Assembly: GCA_046757565.1 (NCBI GenBank)
Contig: JBHHYN010000140.1
Span: 1-6,538, forward strand
DNA from: JBHHYN01 sp046757565
Lineage (GTDB): Bacteria > Pseudomonadota > Gammaproteobacteria > Eutrophobiales > Eutrophobiaceae
Reading direction: 5' to 3'
Length of the DNA: 6,538 nt
Below are positions 1 to 4,855 of this stretch, one piece after another (within the stretch, counting starts at the first letter, position 1; each line of letters begins with the position of its first letter). The notes under the pieces were generated by a model that ran no database searches, was not told where the DNA came from, and saw only the letters and a program-made list of their open reading frames with translations. Made by a program: the position numbers and the translations under genes.

Positions 1-56
1 TGTTTTAATATTTTCTCAATGATGGGCGGGTCTTCGATAAGGGTCATGATGCGCAC
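1..56 (-). pseudogene. C-terminal part of an IS transposase (partial, probable relic)
   Basis: Reading leftward from a GTG at 56-54 gives VRIMTLIEDPPIIEKILK and then leaves the window. From memory, an 'MRIIxxIEDPPVIxKILxHLGL' stretch is typical of the C-terminal end of IS91/Y2-type putative transposases, where it follows a Cys-rich 'CPxCGG' segment. Here that upstream segment is missing: the frame has a TAA three codons before the GTG and no Cys motif, and the GTG has no good ribosome-binding site. I therefore infer a truncated remnant rather than a working gene. With only 18 codons visible, the family call rests on one motif and could be wrong; it might also be the start of a short unrelated ORF. 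Confidence 0.38.
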
Positions 57-223
57 GATATGTTACCTATTCGGGCCTTTCGGCCTGCCTGGAGGGGGTT
101 ACAGAGGGAGTCTTGTTAAGGGCCACAGCAGGACTATTTTTCCGTACCCTTTCCGTACAGGCCCCCTGCCGCTTTTTACTGGTGGGTAAAAGCTACTTAA
201 CTTCTTGATAATAAATACTTATT
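57..223. other. Intergenic region, no gene seen
   Basis: No coding frame of useful length is present on either strand. Visible structure includes a small hairpin, GGCC-TTTC-GGCC, near 75-86 (a GAAA tetraloop on the minus strand) and a direct repeat of TTTCCGTAC at 139-147 and 150-158 (period 11). CAGG-CCC-CCTG lies at 159-169, and a longer hairpin at 171-193 is listed separately. The stretch lies between the tRNA-Pro 3' end and the transposase-like fragment, so it may be decayed mobile-element DNA, but nothing identifies it. Confidence 0.5.
171..193 (-). terminator. Hairpin downstream of tRNA-Pro, possible terminator
   Basis: On the minus strand GCTTTTAC and GTAAAAAGC pair around a CCACCA loop, giving an 8-bp stem with one bulged A. 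It starts about 30 bases past the tRNA CCA end. There is no T-run after it on the minus strand, so it is not a textbook intrinsic terminator. It may instead be a 3'-trailer structure or a processing barrier. Confidence 0.3.
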
Positions 224-300
224 TGGTCGGGGTGACAGGATTCGAACCTACGACCTCTGCCTCCCGAAGGCAGCGCTCTACCAGGCTGAGCTACACCCCG
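224..300 (-). tRNA. tRNA-Pro (anticodon CGG), CCA end encoded
   Basis: The minus strand folds as a complete 77-base cloverleaf. The acceptor stem CGGGGTG (300-294) pairs with CACCCCG, followed by discriminator A at 227 and a genomically encoded CCA at 226-224. The D-arm is GCTC/GAGC. The anticodon stem CTGCC/GGCAG encloses the loop TTCGGGA, giving anticodon CGG at 266-264, which reads CCG. G37 follows the anticodon, as expected for proline tRNAs modified to m1G37. The T-arm GTAGG/CCTGT (two G-U pairs) carries the TTCGAAT loop. The C1-G72 pair and A73 are known features of bacterial tRNA-Pro. It lies 81 bases after the ispB stop on the same strand. No clear promoter or ispB terminator lies between them, so transcription from ispB into the tRNA is possible. 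Confidence 0.97.
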
Positions 301-306
301 ACAAGA

Positions 307-341
307 AAAGTTTAAAGTTGAAAGTGAAAAGTTAAAAGGTC
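307..341. repeat. Degenerate heptamer array AAAGTTN x5
   Basis: Five consecutive 7-base units stand in phase: AAAGTTT, AAAGTTG, AAAGTGA, AAAGTTA, AAAGGTC. The first six positions are constant in three of the five units, with one substitution in each of the other two. The array fills most of the ispB to tRNA-Pro spacer, directly upstream of the tRNA 5' end as transcribed. It would overlap any dedicated tRNA promoter. Simple A-rich composition could mimic this by chance, but two other arrays in the window share the same 7-base period. Confidence 0.6.
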
Positions 342-381
342 TAAAAATTTACATACACCACTGAGTCCTGGAATATCGCAA

Positions 382-1350
382 TTAGTTTGAACGTTCCGTC
401 GCGAATCTGGCCAGAGCATACAGCGCGTCCAGGTAAATTGATGCGGGTAATTCAGCGATGGCATCCATTGCTTTTTCAGCCTCTAGCCGTGCCAGGCCGG
501 CAGTGTACGCAATGGCCCCGGTGGAATCAATGGCCTCCCTGATTCGGCCAATATTTTTTAACCCGCCGTTTTTAATGCCGTGACGAATCGTATCGGACTG
601 CTCACTGGTTCCATGCCACATGGCGTAAAGCAGGGGCAGGGTGGGCTTTCCTTCCGCCAGGTCATCGCCAATATTTTTGCCGAGTTCCGATACCGATGCA
701 CTGTAATCAAGGACGTCATCGATAAGTTGATAGGCAATACCGAGATGTCTGCCATAATTTGTCATTGCCTGCTCTTGCTGTGAGGGACATTCACTTATAA
801 TCGCGCCCAGATGGCTGGCTGCTTCGAACAGCCTGGCTGTTTTGTTATTGATTACTTCCAGATAACTGGCTTCAGTCGTTTCCATATTGTGCCGGTTGAG
901 TAATTGCTGAACCTCACCCTTGGCAATAGTATTGGTGGCATCTGCCAAAACTTTCATTATTCCTATGGAACCGACATCCACCATCATCTGGAAGGCCCTG
1001 GAATAGAGGAAATCGCCGACCAGGACACTGGCTTCGTTACCCCAGCGCTGATTGGCGGTTACGCGGCCACGACGGAGCAATGATGCATCAACCACATCAT
1101 CATGTAACAGCGTGGCGGTATGAATGAATTCAATGATGGCAGCCAGAACGATGTGTTTGTCGCCACGGAAGGAAAACACGCCGGCGCTGAGCAACACCAG
1201 GGCAGGACGCAAACGCTTCCCGCCACTGTTAACAATATAGTGCCCCATTTGATCGATGAGTGGGACATCAGAGCTTAGCCGCTTCTGGATCAAGGCATTG
1301 ACCTTGTTCATATCCCCGGCAATTAACCTGCGAATGCCTTCGATGTCCAT
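382..1350 (-). CDS. ispB: Octaprenyl diphosphate synthase (trans-polyprenyl synthase)
   Basis: This enzyme elongates farnesyl diphosphate with isopentenyl diphosphate units to make the C40 side chain of ubiquinone-8 and menaquinone; it is a cytosolic, Mg-dependent, all-helical family member. Numbered from the chosen start, the substrate-binding GGKRLRP is at 43-49, the first aspartate-rich motif DDVVD at 84-88, the second DDVLD at 211-215, and the KTARLFEAA helix is at 170-178. Ala79, five residues before DDVVD, matches E. coli Ala79, a known chain-length position, which supports a long-chain product. An upstream ATG at 1389-1387 would add 13 residues (335 aa). I prefer Met at 1350 because the 322-aa form then aligns with the 323-aa E. 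coli enzyme from residue 1 without a gap, and because a TATAAT lies only 9 bases before the upstream ATG. Neither start has a strong Shine-Dalgarno; GGGA precedes the chosen one. The gene is divergent from rplU, as in many gammaproteobacteria. Confidence 0.95.
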   Translation of the reverse strand: MDIEGIRRLIAGDMNKVNALIQKRLSSDVPLIDQMGHYIVNSGGKRLRPALVLLSAGVFSFRGDKHIVLAAIIEFIHTATLLHDDVVDASLLRRGRVTANQRWGNEASVLVGDFLYSRAFQMMVDVGSIGIMKVLADATNTIAKGEVQQLLNRHNMETTEASYLEVINNKTARLFEAASHLGAIISECPSQQEQAMTNYGRHLGIAYQLIDDVLDYSASVSELGKNIGDDLAEGKPTLPLLYAMWHGTSEQSDTIRHGIKNGGLKNIGRIREAIDSTGAIAYTAGLARLEAEKAMDAIAELPASIYLDALYALARFATERSN

Positions 1351-1397
1351 GTCGTCCCGGTAGGCGACATTGTTAATAGTGTGCTTCATATAAATTG

Positions 1398-1403
1398 ATT
1401 ATA
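1398..1403 (-). promoter_or_regulatory. Possible -10 box for ispB
   Basis: A perfect TATAAT on the minus strand lies in an A/T-rich tract. It would start transcription near 1391, giving a leader of about 40 bases before the preferred ispB start at 1350. No convincing -35 hexamer is seen 16-18 bases upstream (CAAACA at 17), so this is a half-supported promoter. Confidence 0.35.
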
Positions 1404-1517
1404 ACCCAATAATTTTTTCCTGTTTGCACTCCCTCCCCATGCTTCCCGGACACGCACGGGATTTGACCGGGTCCCGCGGTTACCACTCCAGGTGATCCGG
1501 CAGTTTATAATTTTTGC

Positions 1518-1546
1518 TTGTATCACCGCTCCGGATTCCTTAGAAT
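1518..1546 (+). promoter_or_regulatory. Probable sigma-70 promoter of rplU-rpmA
   Basis: TTGTAT (1518-1523) and TAGAAT (1541-1546) are separated by exactly 17 bases. Initiation near 1553 would give a leader of about 47 bases before the rplU ATG. The -10 matches consensus at 5 of 6 positions, the -35 only at its TTG. A second TATAAT at 1506-1511 has no -35 partner. The spacer between the divergent ispB and rplU genes must hold promoters for both. Confidence 0.5.
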
Positions 1547-1599
1547 CTGCCCCCTTCCAGGCAGGGCATAAACCCCCAATAGTCAACTGAGAGGGTGGT

Positions 1600-1914
1600 A
1601 TGTACGCAGTAATCAAAAGTGGTGGTAAACAGTATAAGGTGACAGAAGGCGACACCATTAAGGTGGAAAAGCTGGATGCTAGTGAGGGCGATAGCATTAA
1701 AATCGAGGATGTGCTGATGCTGGCCGATGGTGATGCGGTCACTATTGGCGCCCCGCTTGTAAAAGGCGCAGTCGTCTCGGCAAAGGTTACGGCACAGGGA
1801 CGGGGACCGAAAATCAGGGTCATTAAATTTAAACGGCGTAAGCAATATCGTAGGGAAAACGGACACAGGCAGGCGTATACGGAGCTTGCTATTACCGGGA
1901 TCAAGGCAAAGTAG
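1600..1914 (+). CDS. rplU: 50S ribosomal protein L21
   Basis: L21 is a small beta-barrel protein of the large ribosomal subunit that binds 23S rRNA. The 104-aa product has the family length (103 in E. coli) and its hallmarks. The N-terminus is MYAVIKSGGKQYKV; the central strands end in PLVKGAVVSAKV; the basic C-terminal segment includes KFKRRKQYRRENGHRQ (about 77-92) and closes with ITGIKA. GAGGGTGG at 1591-1598 serves as a Shine-Dalgarno just before the ATG. It leads a two-gene operon with rpmA, with a gap of only 20 bases. In relatives obgE would follow directly; here a minus-strand gene intervenes. Confidence 0.98.
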   Translation: MYAVIKSGGKQYKVTEGDTIKVEKLDASEGDSIKIEDVLMLADGDAVTIGAPLVKGAVVSAKVTAQGRGPKIRVIKFKRRKQYRRENGHRQAYTELAITGIKAK

Positions 1915-1934
1915 CATAATCGGGAGAAGGCAAC

Positions 1935-2192
1935 ATGGCCCATAAGAAAGCGGGCGGCAGTTCACGAAACGGGCGGGATTCGCAGTCAAAACGGCTGGGC
2001 GTCAAGTGCTTCGGCGGTGAAACCGTAAAGGCGGGAAATATCCTGGTGCGGCAGCGCGGCACACAATTCCACCCGGGTCCGAATGTTGGTTTAGGCCATG
2101 ATCATACCCTGTTCGCGACATCCGATGGGAAAGTGGAATTTCAGAAAAAGGGGCCGAAAAAGCGTACCTTCATCAGTGTCGTGGTGAATTGA
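1935..2192 (+). CDS. rpmA: 50S ribosomal protein L27
   Basis: L27 sits near the peptidyl-transferase centre, where its flexible N-terminal tail contacts tRNA. The 85-aa product has the family length and starts MAHKKAGGSSRNGRDS, the mature-type bacterial N-terminus, without the extra cleaved leader seen in some Firmicutes. It continues through KRLGVKCFGGE and IlvRQRGTQFHPG to GLGHDHTLFA. The Shine-Dalgarno GGGAGAAGG (1922-1930) has good spacing to the ATG. It is cotranscribed with rplU. A 6-bp hairpin begins 2 bases after its stop, and the next gene converges on it. Confidence 0.98.
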   Translation: MAHKKAGGSSRNGRDSQSKRLGVKCFGGETVKAGNILVRQRGTQFHPGPNVGLGHDHTLFATSDGKVEFQKKGPKKRTFISVVVN

Positions 2193-2193
2193 T

Positions 2194-2288
2194 CGGCACC
2201 AAACTGTGCCGTCAGGAGACCGCTCCGGTTACAGGGCGTGAGAAGCTGAAACCCCTCTCGAAACAGCCTGTTTGGCCCGCTTTTTCAG
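2194..2288 (+). terminator. Hairpins after rpmA, weak terminator candidates
   Basis: Two structures follow the rpmA stop. A perfect 6-bp stem, CGGCAC/GTGCCG with loop CAAACT, spans 2194-2211 but has no T-run. A larger imperfect fold spans 2246-2288, with outer stem CTGAAA/TTTCAG and inner AAACA-GCC-TGTTT, and includes a run of five Ts at 2281-2285. Neither is a classical intrinsic terminator, but the plus-strand operon must end here because the next gene converges. Confidence 0.35.
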
Positions 2289-2303
2289 TGTATCCCGTAT
2301 AAA

Positions 2304-2331
2304 CGGGGTTCCACCCTACAGGTAGACCCCG
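2304..2331 (-). terminator. Hairpin just after the MetF-like gene, probable terminator
   Basis: Three bases past the stop of the minus-strand gene, CGGGGT and ACCCCG pair around a 16-base loop, extended by a G-U pair. The hairpin is followed on the minus strand by TTTATA. The same ACGGG bases can instead pair with CCCGT at 2294-2298 (loop ATAA), so two mutually exclusive hairpins share this segment. It may block transcription from both sides. Confidence 0.5.
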
Positions 2332-2334
2332 CTA

Positions 2335-3261
2335 TCAGGCAGGTGTGTCAACTTCAAAGCCTTTGCCATCAGAGGTTATCCTGAACTGACCGCCGGCTAC
2401 CGCGTTTGCCCACAGCGCCGTTTTTTCAAACCCGGCAAAAGAGAAAAAATGGACCTTTACAATCGGACAACCGGGTTTCAACCGGCGGTATTCTGTTAAA
2501 GATCTGATCAATTCATCCGGTGTTGAGATCGTAATCAGGTTGGCCAGAGCTGTTGCTTTTTTCATTAATGTCCTCAGGGAGGGGCCAATTCCGCATTTTG
2601 CCCCGTAATGCAGCAGTGTGCGCAACCGTGTCGGTCCCGCCATGCCGATATGTATCGGTAACCGGTTGCCGGCATCGGCGATTATTTTTGACCAGTTAAT
2701 GATGTGTGCCGCATCAAAGCTGATTTGTGTGAGGATATACATCTCTGTGCCGCTGCGCTCAGCGTAGTTGTTCTTTATGCTGAGCGCCTTACCAAGCAGG
2801 TTGGGCCCGGCATATGGGGACCCTTCCGGGTGTCCTGCAACACCGATTTTATTGAAGTCATATTGTTCGAAAAGTCCTGTCTCCAGGAGTTCCATGGTGC
2901 TGTTGAACGGCCCTGAGGGGCTGTGTTTATCGCCAGCTATCAATAACAGTTGTTCCACGCCGGCTTCCCGCAAATCTTCCAGAGTCTGTTGCAGATGTCC
3001 CTTGCTGGGTATTTCCCGTGCAAGCAGATGGGGTACGGGGTTGAAGCCGGCACGGCGTATGTCCGCCGCCACTTCAATGACCTGACTAATGGTGGCGCTA
3101 GGTGGATTACCGATGGATACGGAAGTCCCCGGTGACAGAAAAGCAGGCATGGTTGCAACCAGGGCACGATCCCTTGGCAGGATTTCAATGGAATAATCGC
3201 TCACAAAATCCATGATCTCCCGTTTCTGATCCTGTGAAGACGCTTGTGCCGTAACGGACAT
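2335..3261 (-). CDS. MetF-like methylenetetrahydrofolate reductase family protein
   Basis: Family members are FAD-dependent TIM-barrel enzymes; classical MetF reduces 5,10-methylene-THF to 5-methyl-THF. Numbered from the chosen start, features matching E. coli MetF are SIEILP at 24-29 (Glu26 at the place of Glu28), PHL at 77-79, IAGD at 108-111 (Asp at the place of Asp120), HPEG at 144-147, TQISFD at 178-183 (Gln at the place of Gln183) and KVHFFS at 269-274. The region between 30 and 60 differs from MetF, so this is a divergent branch, of a kind also found in one-carbon catabolic clusters, and its exact substrate is open. The start at 3261 (308 aa) has TAGGGAG six bases upstream. An ATG at 3318 (327 aa) also has a GGAG but adds a non-conserved tail. 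The gene faces rpmA and separates it from obgE, which is unusual, and no methionine or folate genes accompany it. Confidence 0.85.
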   Translation of the reverse strand: MSVTAQASSQDQKREIMDFVSDYSIEILPRDRALVATMPAFLSPGTSVSIGNPPSATISQVIEVAADIRRAGFNPVPHLLAREIPSKGHLQQTLEDLREAGVEQLLLIAGDKHSPSGPFNSTMELLETGLFEQYDFNKIGVAGHPEGSPYAGPNLLGKALSIKNNYAERSGTEMYILTQISFDAAHIINWSKIIADAGNRLPIHIGMAGPTRLRTLLHYGAKCGIGPSLRTLMKKATALANLITISTPDELIRSLTEYRRLKPGCPIVKVHFFSFAGFEKTALWANAVAGGQFRITSDGKGFEVDTPA

Positions 3262-3331
3262 ATCAGACTCCCTAACGTTCACTGTTATCATATTGGCCTG
3301 GTTGCCGGGTTCAGGCATTGTCGGCTCCGCA

Positions 3332-3347
3332 CTTGGCCGAAGCCAAG
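3332..3347 (-). other. Hairpin with UUCG tetraloop upstream of the MetF-like gene
   Basis: On the minus strand CTTGGC-TTCG-GCCAAG forms a perfect 6-bp stem closed by C(UUCG)G, an exceptionally stable RNA tetraloop. It lies about 70 bases before the preferred start and 13 bases before the alternative ATG at 3318. No T-run follows, so it is not a terminator. If transcribed, it could stabilise the leader or affect ribosome access to the upstream start. Confidence 0.4.
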
Positions 3348-3541
3348 CAAATCAGGCGTATTCGATGATCGCAAGAATGCAACATAAAGGCATATCTTGA
3401 AAGCGTGCTATTACAATGTGCTGTATGAGCTGATATAACGCCGGCGAGTGGGGGAGGGGTCTTTGTTAATCAATCCGGTACCGGTGCGTTCTTCAGAGGA
3501 ATAGAATATGCTTGTTTGGCAATATCGATATGTAATTTTGG

Positions 3542-3792
3542 ACTAGCCCACATAGTGCACCAAGGCGCTGGTAATAGAACGGAAAGGCTTATCAGATAAT
3601 GATTGCATCGATTCAATTGATTTCGCAGTTTGTTCCTGTCACCATTAATCGCGCTCTCGCTTGTTCTGGTCTTCGCAAAACGCACATACTCCCTCAACCA
3701 TATGAATAACTATGATTTCAGTCGTGAGCACGTTTTGCGAAGACCAGTCCGGCGCGATCATCACGATTCCTTGGTGCACTATGCGGGCTTGT
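3542..3792. repeat. Nested, diverged inverted repeat (251 bases)
   Basis: The outer arms 3542-3565 and 3769-3792 are reverse complements at 22 of 24 positions, including a perfect 15-base core (CATAGTGCACCAAGG). The inner arms 3666-3682 and 3731-3747 are perfect over 17 bases (CTGGTCTTCGCAAAACG), around a 48-base loop. A 7-base pair, ATCGCGC at 3648-3654 and its complement at 3752-3758, lies between them in the same order. The left side is about 80 bases longer between outer and inner arms. This reads as two inverted copies of one unit, one of which has gained or the other lost a segment. It resembles a MITE-like or IS-end relic. The right arm ends 16 bases before the obgE start. Confidence 0.8.
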
Positions 3793-3808
3793 ATCCAGTC
3801 AGGTTCAG

Positions 3809-4855
3809 ATGAAATTCGTTGATGAAGCGATAATCCGTGTCGAAGCCGGCGTGGGCGGAGACGGTTGTCTGAGTTTCAGACGGGAAAAATATATCCCGCG
3901 TGGTGGTCCGGATGGCGGGGATGGGGGTGATGGTGGCAGCGTCTATCTGCATGTCGATGAGGGATTGAATACACTGGCGGATTTTCGCTATACGCGCCTG
4001 TTTCGCGCAGGCAACGGCCAGGCGGGAATGGGAAGACATCGCAGCGGAAAAAAAGCCGGTGACCTGTTCATCAAAGTGCCGCTGGGAACCGTTGTCTACG
4101 ACAATGATACGAATGAGTTGATTGGCGATCTGGTCACGCCTGACGCCAGTCTACTGGCTGCCAGAGGAGGTTTTCACGGACTTGGTAATACCCGTTTTAA
4201 AAGCAGCACCAACCGTGCCCCACGTAAGACGACTCAAGGCACTCCGGGTGAACAGCGCAACCTGCGGCTGGAGATGCGGGTGCTGGCCGATGTGGGTCTC
4301 CTTGGATTGCCCAATGCAGGCAAATCGATGTTTATCCGGCAGGTATCGGCGGCATCGCCGAAGGTCGGTGATTATCCGTTTACCACGCTGTATCCACATC
4401 CGGGCGTGGTTGAAGGAACGAATCAGAGTTTTGTCATCGCTGATATTCCAGGCTTAATCGAAGGCGCAGCAGCCGGTGCAGGGCTCGGGATACAATTTTT
4501 AAAACATCTATCAAGGACCAATCTTTTACTACAGATTGTGGATATTGGCAGCAGTGAGGGGAATCAGCAACTCGTGGAACAGATCAACATCGTTGAGCGG
4601 GAACTCAGATCTTATGATGAGACTTTATACCAGCGCGAGCGCTGGCTGGTCTTGAACAAGATCGATCTGCTCGGTACGGATACACTGGCAAGCCGTCAGA
4701 GCAGCCTTATCCATGACTTGCATTGGGACCATCCTGTGTTTGCCATCTCCGCTGTCACGGGGCAGGGCTGTAAGGATCTGGTCAACAGGATTCAGCAATG
4801 GCTTGGGTCGCGGAAAGAGCGGCAGTCACCGCTCAGGGAGGCGGCGTATGAGTGA
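3809..4855 (+). CDS. obgE: GTPase ObgE/CgtA, ribosome assembly factor
   Basis: ObgE is an essential cytosolic GTPase that associates with the 50S subunit and acts in late ribosome assembly and stress control. The glycine-rich Obg fold covers residues 1-158 (MKFVDEA..., GGPDGGDGGDGGS at 32-44, GGFHGLGNTRFKS at 120-132). The G domain follows, with P-loop GLPNAGKS (166-173), FTT at 191-193, DIPGLIEGAA from 212, NKID at 283-286 and SAVTG at 314-318. Met174 replaces the Thr or Ser commonly found after GKS. At 348 aa it lacks the acidic C-terminal extension of the 390-aa E. coli protein. The start agrees with the family N-terminus, although the ribosome site (AGG at 3801-3803) is weak. It overlaps proB by 8 bases. 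It is separated from rpmA by the MetF-like gene, so it needs its own promoter. Confidence 0.97.
   Translation: MKFVDEAIIRVEAGVGGDGCLSFRREKYIPRGGPDGGDGGDGGSVYLHVDEGLNTLADFRYTRLFRAGNGQAGMGRHRSGKKAGDLFIKVPLGTVVYDNDTNELIGDLVTPDASLLAARGGFHGLGNTRFKSSTNRAPRKTTQGTPGEQRNLRLEMRVLADVGLLGLPNAGKSMFIRQVSAASPKVGDYPFTTLYPHPGVVEGTNQSFVIADIPGLIEGAAAGAGLGIQFLKHLSRTNLLLQIVDIGSSEGNQQLVEQINIVERELRSYDETLYQRERWLVLNKIDLLGTDTLASRQSSLIHDLHWDHPVFAISAVTGQGCKDLVNRIQQWLGSRKERQSPLREAAYE

Larger units (their letters stand above)
3319..3808. other. 490-base non-coding stretch between the MetF-like gene and obgE
   Basis: No recognisable gene is present. Open frames of 60-75 codons on both strands overlap the inverted-repeat arms and look like nothing known. 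Contents from left to right include the UUCG hairpin, perfect palindromes CCGGTACCGG (3475-3484) and ATATCGATAT (3522-3531), and a 12-codon ORF at 3508-3546 with an AGAGGA site. The nested inverted repeat spans 3542-3792. A TATGAT (3711-3716) inside its central loop is a -10-like candidate for obgE, without a matching -35. The obgE promoter is presumably somewhere here. Confidence 0.6.

Noticed and set aside
224..248. tRNA-Pro 3' end as an integration attachment site
   Set aside because: No second copy of the tRNA 3' sequence and no integrase gene are visible in the window.
1386..1943. Long minus-strand open frames over rplU (185 and 149 codons)
   Set aside because: They are antisense to a clear L21 gene and show low-complexity Ser/Pro-rich translations typical of shadow frames.
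3262..3420. Riboswitch (SAM, cobalamin or folate type) upstream of the MetF-like gene
   Set aside because: Beyond the short UUCG hairpin I see no conserved junction or core motif of those classes, and no terminator-like switch.
3470..3697. 75-codon open frame on the minus strand in the rpmA-obgE interval
   Set aside because: No recognisable motif or convincing ribosome site; its start lies just beyond one inverted-repeat arm and its body crosses both left-side arms. Likely a chance frame in repeat DNA.
3554..3781. TGCACCA and TGGTGCA look like halves of an NtrC enhancer site
   Set aside because: The halves are over 200 bases apart rather than a few bases, belong to longer inverted-repeat arms, and no -24/-12 sigma-54 promoter is seen nearby.
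4713..4847. N-terminal extension of ProB back to 4713
   Set aside because: It lies wholly within obgE in another frame, lacks similarity to glutamate kinases, and the ATG at 4848 has a strong AGGGAGG.
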